The notes under the pieces: generated by a model | Seen by the model: only the letters and a program-made list of their open reading frames with translations | Databases searched by the model: none | Told to the model about the DNA's origin: nothing | NCBI GenBank assembly: GCA_018820275.1 | Contig: JAHJOO010000053.1 | Span: 93,317-157,316, forward strand | Direction of reading: 5' to 3' | DNA: 64,000 nucleotides | Source: Alphaproteobacteria bacterium | GTDB lineage: Bacteria; Pseudomonadota; Alphaproteobacteria; Caulobacterales; Caulobacteraceae | Made by a program: the position numbers and the translations under genes | Part shown: piece after piece, positions 41,846-51,276 of the stretch | Position numbering within the stretch: position 1 is the first letter of the stretch | Layout of the letters: the number at the start of each line of letters is the position of its first letter

Positions 41846-42784
41846 ATGGCCGAGATCACCGCCGCCCTCGTCATGGAACTGCGCGCCAAGTCGGGCGTGG
41901 GCATGATGGACTGCAAGAAGGCGCTGCAGGAGACCGACGGCGACATCAACGCCGCGATCGACTGGCTGCGCGCCAAGGGCCTGTCCAAGGCCGCCAAGAA
42001 GGCCGACCGCGTCGCGGCCGAGGGCCTGGTCGCCGTCGCCTCGAAGGAGATCGGTGCCGGTGAAGTCGCCGCGGCGATCGAGTTCAACGCCGAGACCGAC
42101 TTCGTCGCCCGCAACGACCTGTTCCAGAACGCCGCCAAGAAGTTCGCCCAGCTGGGCCTCGACCACGCCACGGTCGAAGGCCTGCACGGCGCCGAGCTGG
42201 AAGCCGGCAAGACGGTCCAGGACGAGGTCACCAGCATGATCGCCACCATCGGCGAGAACATGCAGCTGCGCCGCGCCGCCCGCCTGTCGGTCGACGAGGG
42301 CGTGGTCGCGACCTACGTGCACAACGCGGTGTCGCCGGGCGTCGGCCGCATCGGCGTGCTGGTCGCCCTGCACGGTGCGGGCGACAAGGCCAAGCTGCGC
42401 GAGCTGGGCCGCAAGATCGCCATGCACGTGGCGGCCACCAGCCCGCTGTCGCTGAACACCGACGATCTGGACCCGGCCGCCATCGAGAAGGAGCGCGCCG
42501 TGCTGACCGAGAAGGCCAAGGAAGAAGGCCGTCCCGAGAACATGATCGCCAAGATCGTCGAGGGTCAGATCAACAAGTTCCAGAAGGACGTGGTGCTGAC
42601 CAAGCAGCCGTTCGTCATGAACCCGGACCTGACCATCGAGCAGCTGGTCGCCGAAGAGGGCAAGGCGCTGGGCAACCCCGGCCTGCACATCGGCGGCTTC
42701 GTCCGTCTGGCCCTCGGTGAGGGCGTGGAAAAGGTCGAGGGTCCGGACTTCGCCGACGAGGTCGCCTCGATGATGAAGGGCTGA
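41846..42784 (+). CDS. tsf: Elongation factor Ts
   Basis: This 312-aa guanine-nucleotide exchange factor for EF-Tu has the N-terminal UBA-like domain [22 protein letters not shown], the core TDFVARN near 89-95, and the C-terminal coiled-coil and dimerisation modules ([22 protein letters not shown]). An AAGGAG site lies upstream. It is downstream of the rpsB palindrome and upstream of a strong hairpin. Confidence 0.98.
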   Translation: MAEITAALVMELRAKSGVGMMDCKKALQETDGDINAAIDWLRAKGLSKAAKKADRVAAEGLVAVASKEIGAGEVAAAIEFNAETDFVARNDLFQNAAKKFAQLGLDHATVEGLHGAELEAGKTVQDEVTSMIATIGENMQLRRAARLSVDEGVVATYVHNAVSPGVGRIGVLVALHGAGDKAKLRELGRKIAMHVAATSPLSLNTDDLDPAAIEKERAVLTEKAKEEGRPENMIAKIVEGQINKFQKDVVLTKQPFVMNPDLTIEQLVAEEGKALGNPGLHIGGFVRLALGEGVEKVEGPDFADEVASMMKG

Positions 42785-42807
42785 TCGGCCGAAAAGCCGA
42801 ACTCCAG

Positions 42808-42839
42808 GGGCGCGCCGGGCTTTGAAGCCGGGCGCGCCC
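42808..42839 (+). terminator. Hairpin after tsf
   Basis: GGGCGCGCC (42808-42816) pairs with GGCGCGCCC (42831-42839), continued inward by GGCTT/AAGCC with one mismatch. The T-tract is weak (TTCGTCT). It probably ends the rpsB-tsf transcript; the pyrH promoter overlaps its 3' half. Confidence 0.6.
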
Positions 42840-42851
42840 TTCGTCTATAAG
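42822..42851 (+). promoter_or_regulatory. Predicted pyrH promoter overlapping the tsf hairpin
   Basis: TTGAAG (42822-42827), 16 nt, then TCTATAAG (42844-42851), fitting CTANAW of the -10 consensus, 43 nt before the pyrH ATG. The -35 lies in the loop region of the tsf hairpin. Confidence 0.45.
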
Positions 42852-42893
42852 GGGCCGCCGATTCCGGCGTCTCCGCCCACAGATGGATTTCCG

Positions 42894-43634
42894 ATGTCCG
42901 ACGCGCCCAGCGAGTTTCGATACAAGCGCGTCCTGCTGAAGGTCTCGGGCGAGGTCCTGATGGGAGACCAGGGCTACGGCATCGACATGGCCACCGTGGC
43001 CGAGGTGGCGCATGCGGTGGCCGAGGTCGCGCGCGAGGGCGTCGAGATCTGCCTCGTCATCGGCGGCGGCAACATCTTCCGCGGCCTGTCCAAGGCGGCG
43101 GGCGACATGGACCGCGCCTCGGCCGACTACATGGGCATGCTGGCGACCGTCATGAACGCCCTGGCCATGCAGGCGGCGCTGGAGAAGATCGGCGTCCAGA
43201 CCCGCGTGCAGAGCGCCCTGGTGATGAACGCGGTGGCCGAGCCCTACGTGCGGCGCCGCGCCCTGCGTCATCTCGAAAAGGGCCGGGTGGTGATCTTCGC
43301 CGCCGGCGTCGGCGCCCCCTTCTTCACCACGGACTCCGGCGCCGCCCTGCGCGCCGCCGAGATGGGCTGCGACGCCCTGCTGAAGGGCACCAGCGTCGAC
43401 GGCGTCTACACCGCCGACCCCAAGAAGGACCCGGCGGCCACCCGCTACGACGAACTGACCTATCACGACGTCCTGGCCCGCGACCTGAAGGTGATGGACG
43501 CCTCGGCCGTGGCCCTGATGCGTGACTCCGACATCCCGATCGTGGTGTTCTCGATCCGCGAAAAGGGGTCGTTCCGGCGGACCCTGCGCGGCGAGGGCGC
43601 GTTCACGGTCATCCGCAACGCCAAAGCCGCCTGA
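42894..43634 (+). CDS. pyrH: UMP kinase
   Basis: This 246-aa amino-acid-kinase-fold enzyme phosphorylates UMP to UDP. It shows [19 protein letters not shown] near 13-31, [28 protein letters not shown] and [31 protein letters not shown]. The start at 42894 (MSDAPSEF) was taken over an upstream in-frame codon inside the promoter. A 27-nt gap leads to frr, the usual pyrH-frr pairing. Confidence 0.97.
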   Translation: MSDAPSEFRYKRVLLKVSGEVLMGDQGYGIDMATVAEVAHAVAEVAREGVEICLVIGGGNIFRGLSKAAGDMDRASADYMGMLATVMNALAMQAALEKIGVQTRVQSALVMNAVAEPYVRRRALRHLEKGRVVIFAAGVGAPFFTTDSGAALRAAEMGCDALLKGTSVDGVYTADPKKDPAATRYDELTYHDVLARDLKVMDASAVALMRDSDIPIVVFSIREKGSFRRTLRGEGAFTVIRNAKAA

Positions 43635-43661
43635 CAAGATCAAGAAGACGCGAGAGATTTC

Positions 43662-44219
43662 ATGGCCAAACCCGACCTCAAGACCTACCGCGACCGCATG
43701 GACAAGGCCGTGTCCGCGCTGAAGGAGGAGTTCAACGGCCTGCGCACCGGCCGCGCCAACGCCGGGCTGCTGGATCCGGTGATGGTCGAGGCCTACGGCT
43801 CCACCTCGCCGCTGAACGCCGTCGCCGCCATCAGCGTGCCCGAGCCGCGGATGATCTCGGTCAACGTCTGGGACAAGGGCATGGTTGTGTCGGTCGAGAA
43901 GGCCATCCGCTCGGCCGGCCTCGGCCTGAACCCGGTGGTCGACGGCCAGATGCTGCGCATCCCCGTCCCCCCGCTGACCGAGGAGCGGCGCCGGGATCTG
44001 GCCAAGCTGGCCGGCAAGTATGCCGAGCAGCAGAAGATCGCCGTCCGCAACGTGCGCCGCGACGCCAACGACGACCTGAAGAAGGCCGAGAAGGCGTCGG
44101 ACATCAGCCAGGATGAGCAGAAGAAGATGGAGGCCGAGGTCCAGAAGGACACCGACGCCGCCATCAAGCGCATCGACGAGGCCCTGAAGGCCAAGGAAGC
44201 GGAGATCATGCAGGTCTGA
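43662..44219 (+). CDS. frr: Ribosome recycling factor
   Basis: This 185-aa factor releases ribosomes from mRNA after termination with EF-G. It shows the helical domain I ([36 protein letters not shown]), domain II (about 30-105), and a C-terminal Lys/Glu-rich helix ending KEAEIMQV. Exact family length. It is followed after 17 nt by uppS. Confidence 0.98.
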   Translation: MAKPDLKTYRDRMDKAVSALKEEFNGLRTGRANAGLLDPVMVEAYGSTSPLNAVAAISVPEPRMISVNVWDKGMVVSVEKAIRSAGLGLNPVVDGQMLRIPVPPLTEERRRDLAKLAGKYAEQQKIAVRNVRRDANDDLKKAEKASDISQDEQKKMEAEVQKDTDAAIKRIDEALKAKEAEIMQV

Positions 44220-44236
44220 GGCGACCGCGTCCGCGA

Positions 44237-44953
44237 ATGAGCGACCCTTCCTCCCCTCCGGGCTCCGGCCCGCGCCACGTGGCGATCATCATGGACGGCA
44301 ACGGCCGCTGGGCCGAGCGCCGGGGCCTGCCGCGCGCCGTCGGCCATCGCGAGGGCGTGCAGGCCCTCAAGCGCACGGTCCAGGCCGCGCCGAAGCTGGG
44401 CATCGAATGCCTGACGGTGTTCGGCTTCTCGACGGAGAACTGGCGGCGCTCGGCGGAGGAGGTTTCCGACCTCATGGGCCTCGTCCGGGCCTACGTCGGC
44501 AGCGATCTGGCCCGGCTCAAGCGGGAAGGCGTCCGGGTGCGGATCCTGGGCCGCCGGGAGGGCCTGCCGCCGGACATCGCCGACATCGTCGCGCGCACCG
44601 AGGCCGAGACGGCCGCGAACGACCGGTTCCGGCTGCAGGTGGCCTTCAACTACGGCGGCCGCGCGGACATCGTCGACGCGGCCCGCAAGCTGGCGGCCCA
44701 GGGCGCGGCCCTGGACGAGGACGCCTTCGGGCGCGCCCTGTCCACCGGCGACGGCCCGCCCGTCGACGTCATCGTGCGGACGTCGGGCGAGCGGCGACTG
44801 TCGAACTTCCTGCTCTGGGAAGCCGCCTACGCCGAGTTCGTCTTTCAGGACGTGCTCTGGCCGGACTATGGGGAAGAGGCCCTGGCGGAGGCCGTGGCCG
44901 CCTTCCGCGACCGCGACCGGCGCTACGGCGGCCGGCCGGCGGCGTCGGCCTGA
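44237..44953 (+). CDS. uppS: Isoprenyl transferase (undecaprenyl-diphosphate synthase)
   Basis: This 238-aa cis-prenyltransferase makes the C55 carrier lipid for peptidoglycan and other glycans. It shows HVAIIMDGNGRWAERRG near 14-30 with the catalytic Asp, HREGVQALKRTV, LTVFGFSTENWRR, and near the C-terminus RTSGERRLSNFLLWEAAYAEF. It overlaps cdsA by one base; both lie in the classical envelope cluster. Confidence 0.97.
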   Translation: MSDPSSPPGSGPRHVAIIMDGNGRWAERRGLPRAVGHREGVQALKRTVQAAPKLGIECLTVFGFSTENWRRSAEEVSDLMGLVRAYVGSDLARLKREGVRVRILGRREGLPPDIADIVARTEAETAANDRFRLQVAFNYGGRADIVDAARKLAAQGAALDEDAFGRALSTGDGPPVDVIVRTSGERRLSNFLLWEAAYAEFVFQDVLWPDYGEEALAEAVAAFRDRDRRYGGRPAASA

Positions 44954-45774
44954 TGGCGTCGATGCGCGATCTGGGCCTGCGCGCCGTGTCGGCGCTGGTG
45001 CTGGCGCCCCTGGCCGTGCTGGCGATCTGGGCCGGCGACGCGTGGTTCCTGGCCATCCTGCTGGCGGCCTGCGCCGTGCTGGCCCGCGAGTGGGCGCAGA
45101 TGAGCGCCCCCGGGCGCCCGACGCCCGTGTCGTGGGCCGTGGGCGCGGCCCTGTTCGCCGTGACCGCGACGGCCCACGTCGGCGCCATGTCTCCGGCCCT
45201 GGTGCTGCTGGTGTTCGCCGCGGCCCTGGCCGGCGTCTTCGCCCGCCGGATCGGACAGGAGGGCGTCGACGCGGCCTATGGCGTCCTCTACCTCGGCTGG
45301 CCGGCCATCCTCCTGATCTGGCTGCGTGACGGCAATTCGGCGATCGGCCTGAGCTGGACCATCCTGGTCTTCGTCGTCGCCTGGGCGTCCGACGTCATGG
45401 CCTTCGTGGTGGGCAGCCTGCTGAAGGGGCCAAAGCTCTGGCCGCGCTATTCGCCGAACAAGACCTGGTCCGGCTTCGTCGGGGGGCTGGTCGCCGGCGC
45501 CCTGACGGGGTGGATCATCGCCGCCTTCATCCCCGGCGGGCTGGGACTGCCCGACCCCGCCTGGGGGCTGGCGCTCGGCTTCGTCGGCGCCCTGGCGACG
45601 ATGGCGGGCGATCTGTGGGAGTCGGCGTTGAAGCGCCGCTTCGGCGTGAAGGACGCCGGCGGACTGATCCCGGGGCACGGCGGGCTTCTGGACCGCGTCG
45701 ACGGGCTGATGTTCGCGGCCGTGGTCCTCGCCGGCTGCCGCCTGCTGTCCATGACCCTGGGCGATCCGGCGTGA
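44953..45774 (+). CDS. cdsA: Phosphatidate cytidylyltransferase
   Basis: This 273-aa integral membrane enzyme makes CDP-diacylglycerol for all phospholipids. Eight or so helices. The family signature [14 protein letters not shown] then [14 protein letters not shown] lies near 219-246 with the metal-binding Asp residues intact. It starts at the ATG overlapping the uppS stop and ends overlapping the dxr GTG. Confidence 0.96.
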   Translation: MASMRDLGLRAVSALVLAPLAVLAIWAGDAWFLAILLAACAVLAREWAQMSAPGRPTPVSWAVGAALFAVTATAHVGAMSPALVLLVFAAALAGVFARRIGQEGVDAAYGVLYLGWPAILLIWLRDGNSAIGLSWTILVFVVAWASDVMAFVVGSLLKGPKLWPRYSPNKTWSGFVGGLVAGALTGWIIAAFIPGGLGLPDPAWGLALGFVGALATMAGDLWESALKRRFGVKDAGGLIPGHGGLLDRVDGLMFAAVVLAGCRLLSMTLGDPA

Positions 45775-46958
45775 TCCGCCGCACGGTCACCGTCCTGGGA
45801 GCGACCGGGTCGGTCGGGGTCTCCACCCTGGACCTCATGGACCAGACCGAGGCCACCGGCGTCGCCGCCTATGAGGTCGAGGTCCTGACCGGGGGCGCCA
45901 ACATCGACCTGCTCGCCGCGCAGGCGCGGCGCTGGAAGGCCCGGCTGGCGGTCACCGCGCACGAGGACCGACTGGGCGACCTGCGCGACGCGCTCGAGGG
46001 GTCGGGCGTCGAGGCCGCGGCGGGAGCGACGGCCCTGGTCGAGGCGGCCACCCGGCCTTCGGACTGGACGATGGCCGCGATCGTCGGCGCCGCGGGTCTG
46101 CGCTCCACATGGGCGGCCGCGGGCCGGGAGGGCGTCCTGGCGCTCGCCAACAAGGAGAGCCTGGTCTGCTGCGGCCCCGGTCTTCTCGGCCGGGTCCGCG
46201 CCGCGGGCGGTCGCCTGATCCCGGTCGACTCCGAGCATTCCGCCATCTTCCAGGTGTTCGACGCCGCCCGGCCCGAGGGTGTGGAGCGCCTGGTGCTCAC
46301 GGCCTCCGGCGGGCCGTTCCGCGGTCGGCGCCGCGAAGACCTGCGCGCGATCACTCCGGAACAGGCCGTGGCCCATCCGAAATGGTCCATGGGGGCCAAG
46401 ATCTCGGTCGACAGCGCCACCCTGGCCAACAAGGGGCTGGAGACCATCGAGGCGGCCTATCTGTTCGACATGCCCGCCGACCGGATCGACGTGGTCGTGC
46501 ACCCCGAGTCCATCGTGCACAGCCTGGTCGAGCACCGCGACGGCTCGACGCTGGCGCAGCTGGGCCCGCCCGACATGCGCACGCCCATCGCCGTGGCCCT
46601 GGCCTGGCCGGACCGGCTGCCGTGGCCGGCGCCCAGGCTGGACCTGGCGGCCCTGGGCCGGCTGACCTTCGAAGCACCTGATCTTGAAACGTTTCCGGCT
46701 CTGGGTCTGGCGCGTCAGGCCCTGTCTGCGGGCGGTTCGGCCCCCACCGTGTTCAACGCCGCGAACGAGGTGGCGGCGCTGGCCTTCCTTGACCGCAGAC
46801 TGGCCTTTCTCAATATTGCCGCAGTCGTCGCCGAAACGCTCGAAGCGGCGACGACGGGGGGGATGCTCCCGGCCGGCGGCGACTGCGACGGAGCCCTGGC
46901 CGTGGACGCCGAGGCGCGACGCCTGGCGCGGACGGTCGTCGACCGTCTGTCGGCCTGA
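45771..46958 (+). CDS. dxr: 1-deoxy-D-xylulose 5-phosphate reductoisomerase
   Basis: This 395-aa enzyme of the MEP isoprenoid pathway starts at GTG in a GTGA overlap with cds[19 protein letters not shown] (4-21) binds NADPH, and [29 protein letters not shown] and [21 protein letters not shown] hold substrate and metal residues. It supplies precursors for uppS two genes upstream. The last third includes less GC-biased codons than the rest. Confidence 0.97.
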   Translation: MIRRTVTVLGATGSVGVSTLDLMDQTEATGVAAYEVEVLTGGANIDLLAAQARRWKARLAVTAHEDRLGDLRDALEGSGVEAAAGATALVEAATRPSDWTMAAIVGAAGLRSTWAAAGREGVLALANKESLVCCGPGLLGRVRAAGGRLIPVDSEHSAIFQVFDAARPEGVERLVLTASGGPFRGRRREDLRAITPEQAVAHPKWSMGAKISVDSATLANKGLETIEAAYLFDMPADRIDVVVHPESIVHSLVEHRDGSTLAQLGPPDMRTPIAVALAWPDRLPWPAPRLDLAALGRLTFEAPDLETFPALGLARQALSAGGSAPTVFNAANEVAALAFLDRRLAFLNIAAVVAETLEAATTGGMLPAGGDCDGALAVDAEARRLARTVVDRLSA

Positions 46959-46972
46959 GCGGCGGAGGAGCG

Positions 46973-48202
46973 ATGAACGCCATCTTGGACCTGCTGGGCT
47001 CGCTGCTCCTGCACATCGTGCCCTTCGTGCTGGTGCTCAGCCTGATCGTGACCATTCACGAACTGGGTCATTTCCTCGTCGCCCGCGCCTTCGGCGTAAA
47101 GATCGACCAATTCTCGCTGGGCTTCGGCAAGCGGCTGTGGGGCCGCACGGACCGTCACGGCGTGGAATGGCGCGTGGCGGCCCTGCCGCTGGGCGGCTAC
47201 GTCAAGTTTTCCGGCGATCTGGACGCGTCCAGCGTGCCGGACCAGGCCGGGCTCGCCGAGCTGAAGTCCCGCCTGATCGCGGAGCACGGCCCCGGCGCCG
47301 AGCGCGACTATTTCCATTTCAAGCCGATCTGGCAGCGGGCCCTGATCGTGGCGGCGGGGCCGGCGGCGAACTTCATTCTGGCGGCGGTGCTGTTCACCAT
47401 CCTGTTCTCGGTGGTCGGCGAGCAGATCGTGGCCCCGCGGATCGCCCAGGTGACCCCGGGCACGCCGGCGGCCGAGGCCGGCTTCCGGCGCGGCGACCTG
47501 ATCACCTCGATCAACGGGCGCCCCGTGATCGCGGCGTCCGAGGTGACCCAGAAGGTCGTCCTCAGCGCCAACGAACGCCTGACCTTCGGCGTGCGCCGGG
47601 GCGAGGAGACCCTGACCCTCGTGGCCACGCCGGAACGGGTCATGGAACAGGACCAGATCGCCGGGCGCGTGCGCATCGCCCGCATCGGCATGGGTCTGGC
47701 GCCTCTCAGCGCCGCGGACTTCACCTATCGCCCGCTGAACCCCGTCGAGGCGCTCGGGCGCGGGCTCGCGGCCATCGGCGACACTCTCGACACCACCACG
47801 ACCTATCTGGGACGCATATTCACGGGCCGGGAATCGGGCGATTTGCTGAGCGGGCCGATCGGCATCGCCAAGGCGGCGGGCGGCGTGACCCAGCAGGCTC
47901 TGGAAGGCGAGGGCGGCGTCGGAATCAAGAGCGCAAACCTCGCGCTGACGCTTCTTCAGTTCGCCGCCTTAGTTTCGATCGGAATTGGCTTTGTAAATCT
48001 GCTTCCAATTCCGGTTCTCGATGGGGGGCACCTGGTGTTTTACGCGTATGAAGCTGTGGCGCGGCGGCCAGTGCCGGCGTCGGTTCAGGAAGCGGGGTTC
48101 CGCGTCGGTCTTGCCTTGCTGGCGGGATTGATGTTGTTCGCCACCTGGAACGACCTGCAGAAACAGAACCTCTTCGCCTTCCTCGGCGGGCTCGCCTCGT
48201 GA
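46973..48202 (+). CDS. rseP: Site-2 intramembrane metalloprotease RseP/MmpA
   Basis: This 409-aa membrane protease has HELGH at 29-33 in the first helix and the second zinc motif NLLPIPVLDGGH near 341-352. There is one clear PDZ domain between them (about 133-215, VTPGTPAAEAGFRRGDLITSINGRPV). The Caulobacter orthologue MmpA cleaves PodJ, and RseP-type enzymes also release anti-sigma factors. Codons 322-380 differ sharply from the rest (TTA, GTA, ATT, AAT and TTT appear) and contain an inverted repeat. The stop overlaps the frame of bamA. Confidence 0.96.
   Translation: MNAILDLLGSLLLHIVPFVLVLSLIVTIHELGHFLVARAFGVKIDQFSLGFGKRLWGRTDRHGVEWRVAALPLGGYVKFSGDLDASSVPDQAGLAELKSRLIAEHGPGAERDYFHFKPIWQRALIVAAGPAANFILAAVLFTILFSVVGEQIVAPRIAQVTPGTPAAEAGFRRGDLITSINGRPVIAASEVTQKVVLSANERLTFGVRRGEETLTLVATPERVMEQDQIAGRVRIARIGMGLAPLSAADFTYRPLNPVEALGRGLAAIGDTLDTTTTYLGRIFTGRESGDLLSGPIGIAKAAGGVTQQALEGEGGVGIKSANLALTLLQFAALVSIGIGFVNLLPIPVLDGGHLVFYAYEAVARRPVPASVQEAGFRVGLALLAGLMLFATWNDLQKQNLFAFLGGLAS
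47981..48012. promoter_or_regulatory. Inverted repeat in an AT-richer patch within rseP
   Basis: GGAATTGG (47981-47988) and CCAATTCC (48005-48012) are perfect complements around an AT-rich 16-base centre. They lie in the coding sequence of the second active-site motif, about 220 bp before bamA. The surrounding 180 bp use codons otherwise rare in this window. Could be an operator, a promoter-proximal element for bamA or an RNA structure. Confidence 0.4.
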
Positions 48203-48231
48203 GCCGACGCCAGCCCCCGATGGTACCCAGC

Positions 48232-50643
48232 ATGACCTCTCTCAAATCCCGCGCCCCCCTGCGACCGCTCGGCCGCGCCAGCGCCCTGGCCCTGGTGGTC
48301 GCGGCGGGTCTGGCCGGTCCGGCCCTGGCCCAGCAGACGCCGCCCGCGCCCGCCGTCTCGCCGGCCCCCGCCCTGGCGCAGGATCCGGCCGTGCAGGACC
48401 GCGTGCGGGTGACCCGGATCGAGGTGCGCGGGGCCAACCAGCGCATCGAGGACGCGACGGTCCTGTCCTACCTGCCGATCCGGCCGGGCGATGTGGTCGA
48501 TCCGGTCGTGCTGGACGTGGCGGTGCAGGCCCTGTCGCGCACGGGGCTGTTCGCCGACGTCCAGATGGGCGTGCAGAACGGCGTCCTGATCGTCGAGGTG
48601 GTCGAGAACCCCATCGTCAACCAGGTGATCTTCGAGGGCAACGGCGCGGTCGGCGACGACAAGCTGCGTGAAGAGGTCACCATCCGCCCCCGCGGCATCT
48701 ACACCGCGGCCCGGGTCCAGGAGGACGTGGGCAAGATCGTCGAACTGTATCGCCTGTCGGGCCGCATTTCCGCGACCGTCTCGCCCAAGATCGTCCGCCT
48801 CGAGCAGAACCGCGTCGACGTGGTGTTCGAGATCGACGAGGGCCCGGAGACCGGTCTGCAGTCGATCACCTTCCTCGGCAACGAGGCGTATTCGGACAGC
48901 GACCTGCGCGAGGTCATGGTGACCAAGCAGTCGGTCTGGTGGCGCATCTTCACCCAGAACGACAACTACGACCCCAACCGGCTGGACTACGACAGAGAGC
49001 AGCTGCGCGATTTCTACACCAACCGCGGCTACTACGACTTCCGCGTGGTGTCGGCCGTGGCGGAACTGACGCCCGGGGGCGACGCCTTCGCCATCACGCT
49101 GACGGTGGACGAAGGGGACAAGTACAACTTCGGCGAGGTCAAGGTCTCCACCGAGAATGAACGGCTGAACGCCGAGTTCCTGACCCGGCTGCTGCCGTTC
49201 AAGACGGGCGACCTGTACGAGAGCGACCGGATCGAGACGGCGACGGACACGCTGACCTACGCCGCGGGGTCCGCCGGCTACGCCTTCGTCGAGATCGAGC
49301 CGGCCTTCAAGGTCAACCCCGAGACCGACACCATCGACGTGACCTTCAACGTGCGCGAGGGCGAGCGGGTCTACGTCGAGCGGATCAATGTGATCGGCAA
49401 CACCCGGACGATCGATCCGGTCATCCGCCGCGAGCTGATGCTGACGGAAGGCGACGCCTTCAACCGTCAACTGGTCGAGCGGTCGCGAAACAATCTGCGG
49501 GGGCTCGGCTTCTTCAAGGACGTCACCGTGGAAGAGGTCCGCGGGTCGCAGCCGGATCGTTCGGTCGTCAACGTCACCGTCGAGGAGCAGCCGACCGGTG
49601 AACTGTCCGTCGGCGCGGGCTTCAGCTCCTATGACTCCTTCGTCCTGAACCTCGGCATCTCGGAGAGCAATTTCCGCGGCCGCGGCCAGAACGTCGTCGC
49701 CCGGGCGGAATGGGGATCGCTGCGTCAGAACATCGACTTCCGCTTCACCGAGCCCAAATTCCTGGGCCGCGACCTGCGGGCCGGTTTCGACCTGTTCCAT
49801 TCGCGCTACGATCTCAGCGAGTATTCCTCGTACGACTATCGCTCGACCGGCGCCGGCCTGCGGATCTCCTATCCGCTGAACGGCTACACGGCGATCAGCG
49901 GCCGCTATTTCCTGCGCGAGGACGAGATCATCGTGCCGTTCGGCTTCTGCGGCGCGGGGGGCGGGTCGTCGGCGCTGTGCGACCAGGTCGGCTCGTTCGT
50001 GAACTCCTCGATCGGCTACACCCTGCTGGTCGACCGCCGCAACGATCCGATCCGGCCCACGCGGGGCTGGTCCGGGACGCTGCGTCAGGACCTCGCGGGC
50101 ATCGGCGGGGACGTCAACTACCTCAAGACCGAAGGCGAGATCTCCGCCTTCCACGGCTTCTCGCCGGAATGGATCGTCACCACCCGCGTGGAAGCCGGAT
50201 ACGTTACCGGCTGGGCCGGCGACCCGATCCGCATCAACGACCGCTTCTTCAAGGGCGGCAACAGCTTCCGCGGGTTCGAGACCGCAGGCATCGGGCCGCG
50301 GGACCTGCTGACCACCGATGCGCTGGGCGGCAATTTCTACGTCGTCGGCACGGTGGAACTGACCATCCCGAACGGCCTGCCCGAGGAGTATGGCATCCGG
50401 ACCTCGGCCTTCGTCGACGTCGGCACCCTCGGCCTGCTGGACGAGCGCTACACGGTCGACTCGGCCACCGGCCTGCCCAGCACGCGGATCAACGACGAGA
50501 TCGACTTCCGCGGATCCTTCGGGGTGAGCATCCACTGGCGGTCGCCGATGGGCCCGATCCGGTTCGACCTGGCCCAGCCTGTGTCCGAAATGCCGTTCGA
50601 CAAGACCGAGAGCTTCCGCTTCTCGACCTCCACCCAGTTCTGA
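48232..50643 (+). CDS. bamA: Outer membrane protein assembly factor BamA
   Basis: This roughly 803-aa Omp85 protein has a signal peptide ending in ALAQ, a short Pro/Ala linker, then five POTRA domains (about 60-445; RVTRIEVRGANQRIEDATVL begins the first, YVERINVIGNTRTIDPVIRRELM the last). A 16-strand barrel follows, with the RGFE motif in NSFRGFETAGIGPRDL and a C-terminal Phe. It inserts beta-barrel proteins. Start choice: ATG 48232 gives the tightest signal peptide; GTG 48199 (overlapping the rseP stop) and ATG 48220 are in frame alternatives. Confidence 0.96.
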   Translation: MTSLKSRAPLRPLGRASALALVVAAGLAGPALAQQTPPAPAVSPAPALAQDPAVQDRVRVTRIEVRGANQRIEDATVLSYLPIRPGDVVDPVVLDVAVQALSRTGLFADVQMGVQNGVLIVEVVENPIVNQVIFEGNGAVGDDKLREEVTIRPRGIYTAARVQEDVGKIVELYRLSGRISATVSPKIVRLEQNRVDVVFEIDEGPETGLQSITFLGNEAYSDSDLREVMVTKQSVWWRIFTQNDNYDPNRLDYDREQLRDFYTNRGYYDFRVVSAVAELTPGGDAFAITLTVDEGDKYNFGEVKVSTENERLNAEFLTRLLPFKTGDLYESDRIETATDTLTYAAGSAGYAFVEIEPAFKVNPETDTIDVTFNVREGERVYVERINVIGNTRTIDPVIRRELMLTEGDAFNRQLVERSRNNLRGLGFFKDVTVEEVRGSQPDRSVVNVTVEEQPTGELSVGAGFSSYDSFVLNLGISESNFRGRGQNVVARAEWGSLRQNIDFRFTEPKFLGRDLRAGFDLFHSRYDLSEYSSYDYRSTGAGLRISYPLNGYTAISGRYFLREDEIIVPFGFCGAGGGSSALCDQVGSFVNSSIGYTLLVDRRNDPIRPTRGWSGTLRQDLAGIGGDVNYLKTEGEISAFHGFSPEWIVTTRVEAGYVTGWAGDPIRINDRFFKGGNSFRGFETAGIGPRDLLTTDALGGNFYVVGTVELTIPNGLPEEYGIRTSAFVDVGTLGLLDERYTVDSATGLPSTRINDEIDFRGSFGVSIHWRSPMGPIRFDLAQPVSEMPFDKTESFRFSTSTQF

Positions 50644-50657
50644 CCCCTCGACAGGGG
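50644..50657 (+). other. Small hairpin between bamA and skp
   Basis: CCCCT (50644-50648) and AGGGG (50653-50657) with a CGAC loop sit directly after the bamA stop. Five base pairs, no T-tract; possibly a processing or stability element tuning skp relative to bamA. Confidence 0.3.
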
Positions 50658-50679
50658 GCGTACCCAAAGGCTGAATGAC

Positions 50680-51267
50680 ATGAAGACCCTCGCTTCCGGC
50701 GCCTTCGCCCTGACCCTGCTCTTTGCCGGCCAGGCCGCCGCCCAGTCCCAGGGGCCCGCCAATCCGGGACCCGTGATCCCCGGGGTCTGCGTCTTCCACA
50801 ACGAGCGATTGCTGGCGCAGTCGACCGTCGGCCGGTCGGTTCAGACCGGCATGCGGACCCTCTCGGATCAGGTGTCCGGCGAGCTCCAGCCCTATGCCCA
50901 GTCGATCCAGGCCGAGATCACGGCCCTCGAACAGGGCCGCGGCACGATCCCGGAGCAGGAGTTCGCCCAGCGCTCCCAGGCCCTGCAGCAGCGCATCCGC
51001 GAAGCCCAGCAGCTGGAGGCCCAGCGCCAGCAGGAGCTGGAGTACACGCTGAACATGCAGCTGCGCGCCATCGCCCAGGCGACCGACCCGATCCTGGTCG
51101 CCGTCTACCAGGAGCGGGGCTGCGGACTGCTGCTGTCGCGCGAGGCGGTGATCGAGATGAACCCGGCCATGGACATCACCGACGTGGTGATCCAGCGCCT
51201 GAACGGCGCCCTGCCGTCGCTCACCTTCTCGCGCATGACCCCGCCGGTTCAGGTTCCGAACCAGTAA
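50680..51267 (+). CDS. skp: OmpH/Skp-family periplasmic chaperone
   Basis: This 195-aa exported protein has a signal peptide (1-21, ending AAA-Q). A long helical, Gln/Glu/Ala-rich coiled-coil region (about 60-125, QALQQRIREAQQLEAQRQQELE) is flanked by short strands, the jellyfish architecture of Skp. It holds unfolded outer-membrane proteins before BamA inserts them. It lies in the conserved bamA-skp-lpxD order. Confidence 0.93.
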   Translation: MKTLASGAFALTLLFAGQAAAQSQGPANPGPVIPGVCVFHNERLLAQSTVGRSVQTGMRTLSDQVSGELQPYAQSIQAEITALEQGRGTIPEQEFAQRSQALQQRIREAQQLEAQRQQELEYTLNMQLRAIAQATDPILVAVYQERGCGLLLSREAVIEMNPAMDITDVVIQRLNGALPSLTFSRMTPPVQVPNQ

Positions 51268-51276
51268 GGACGACGT

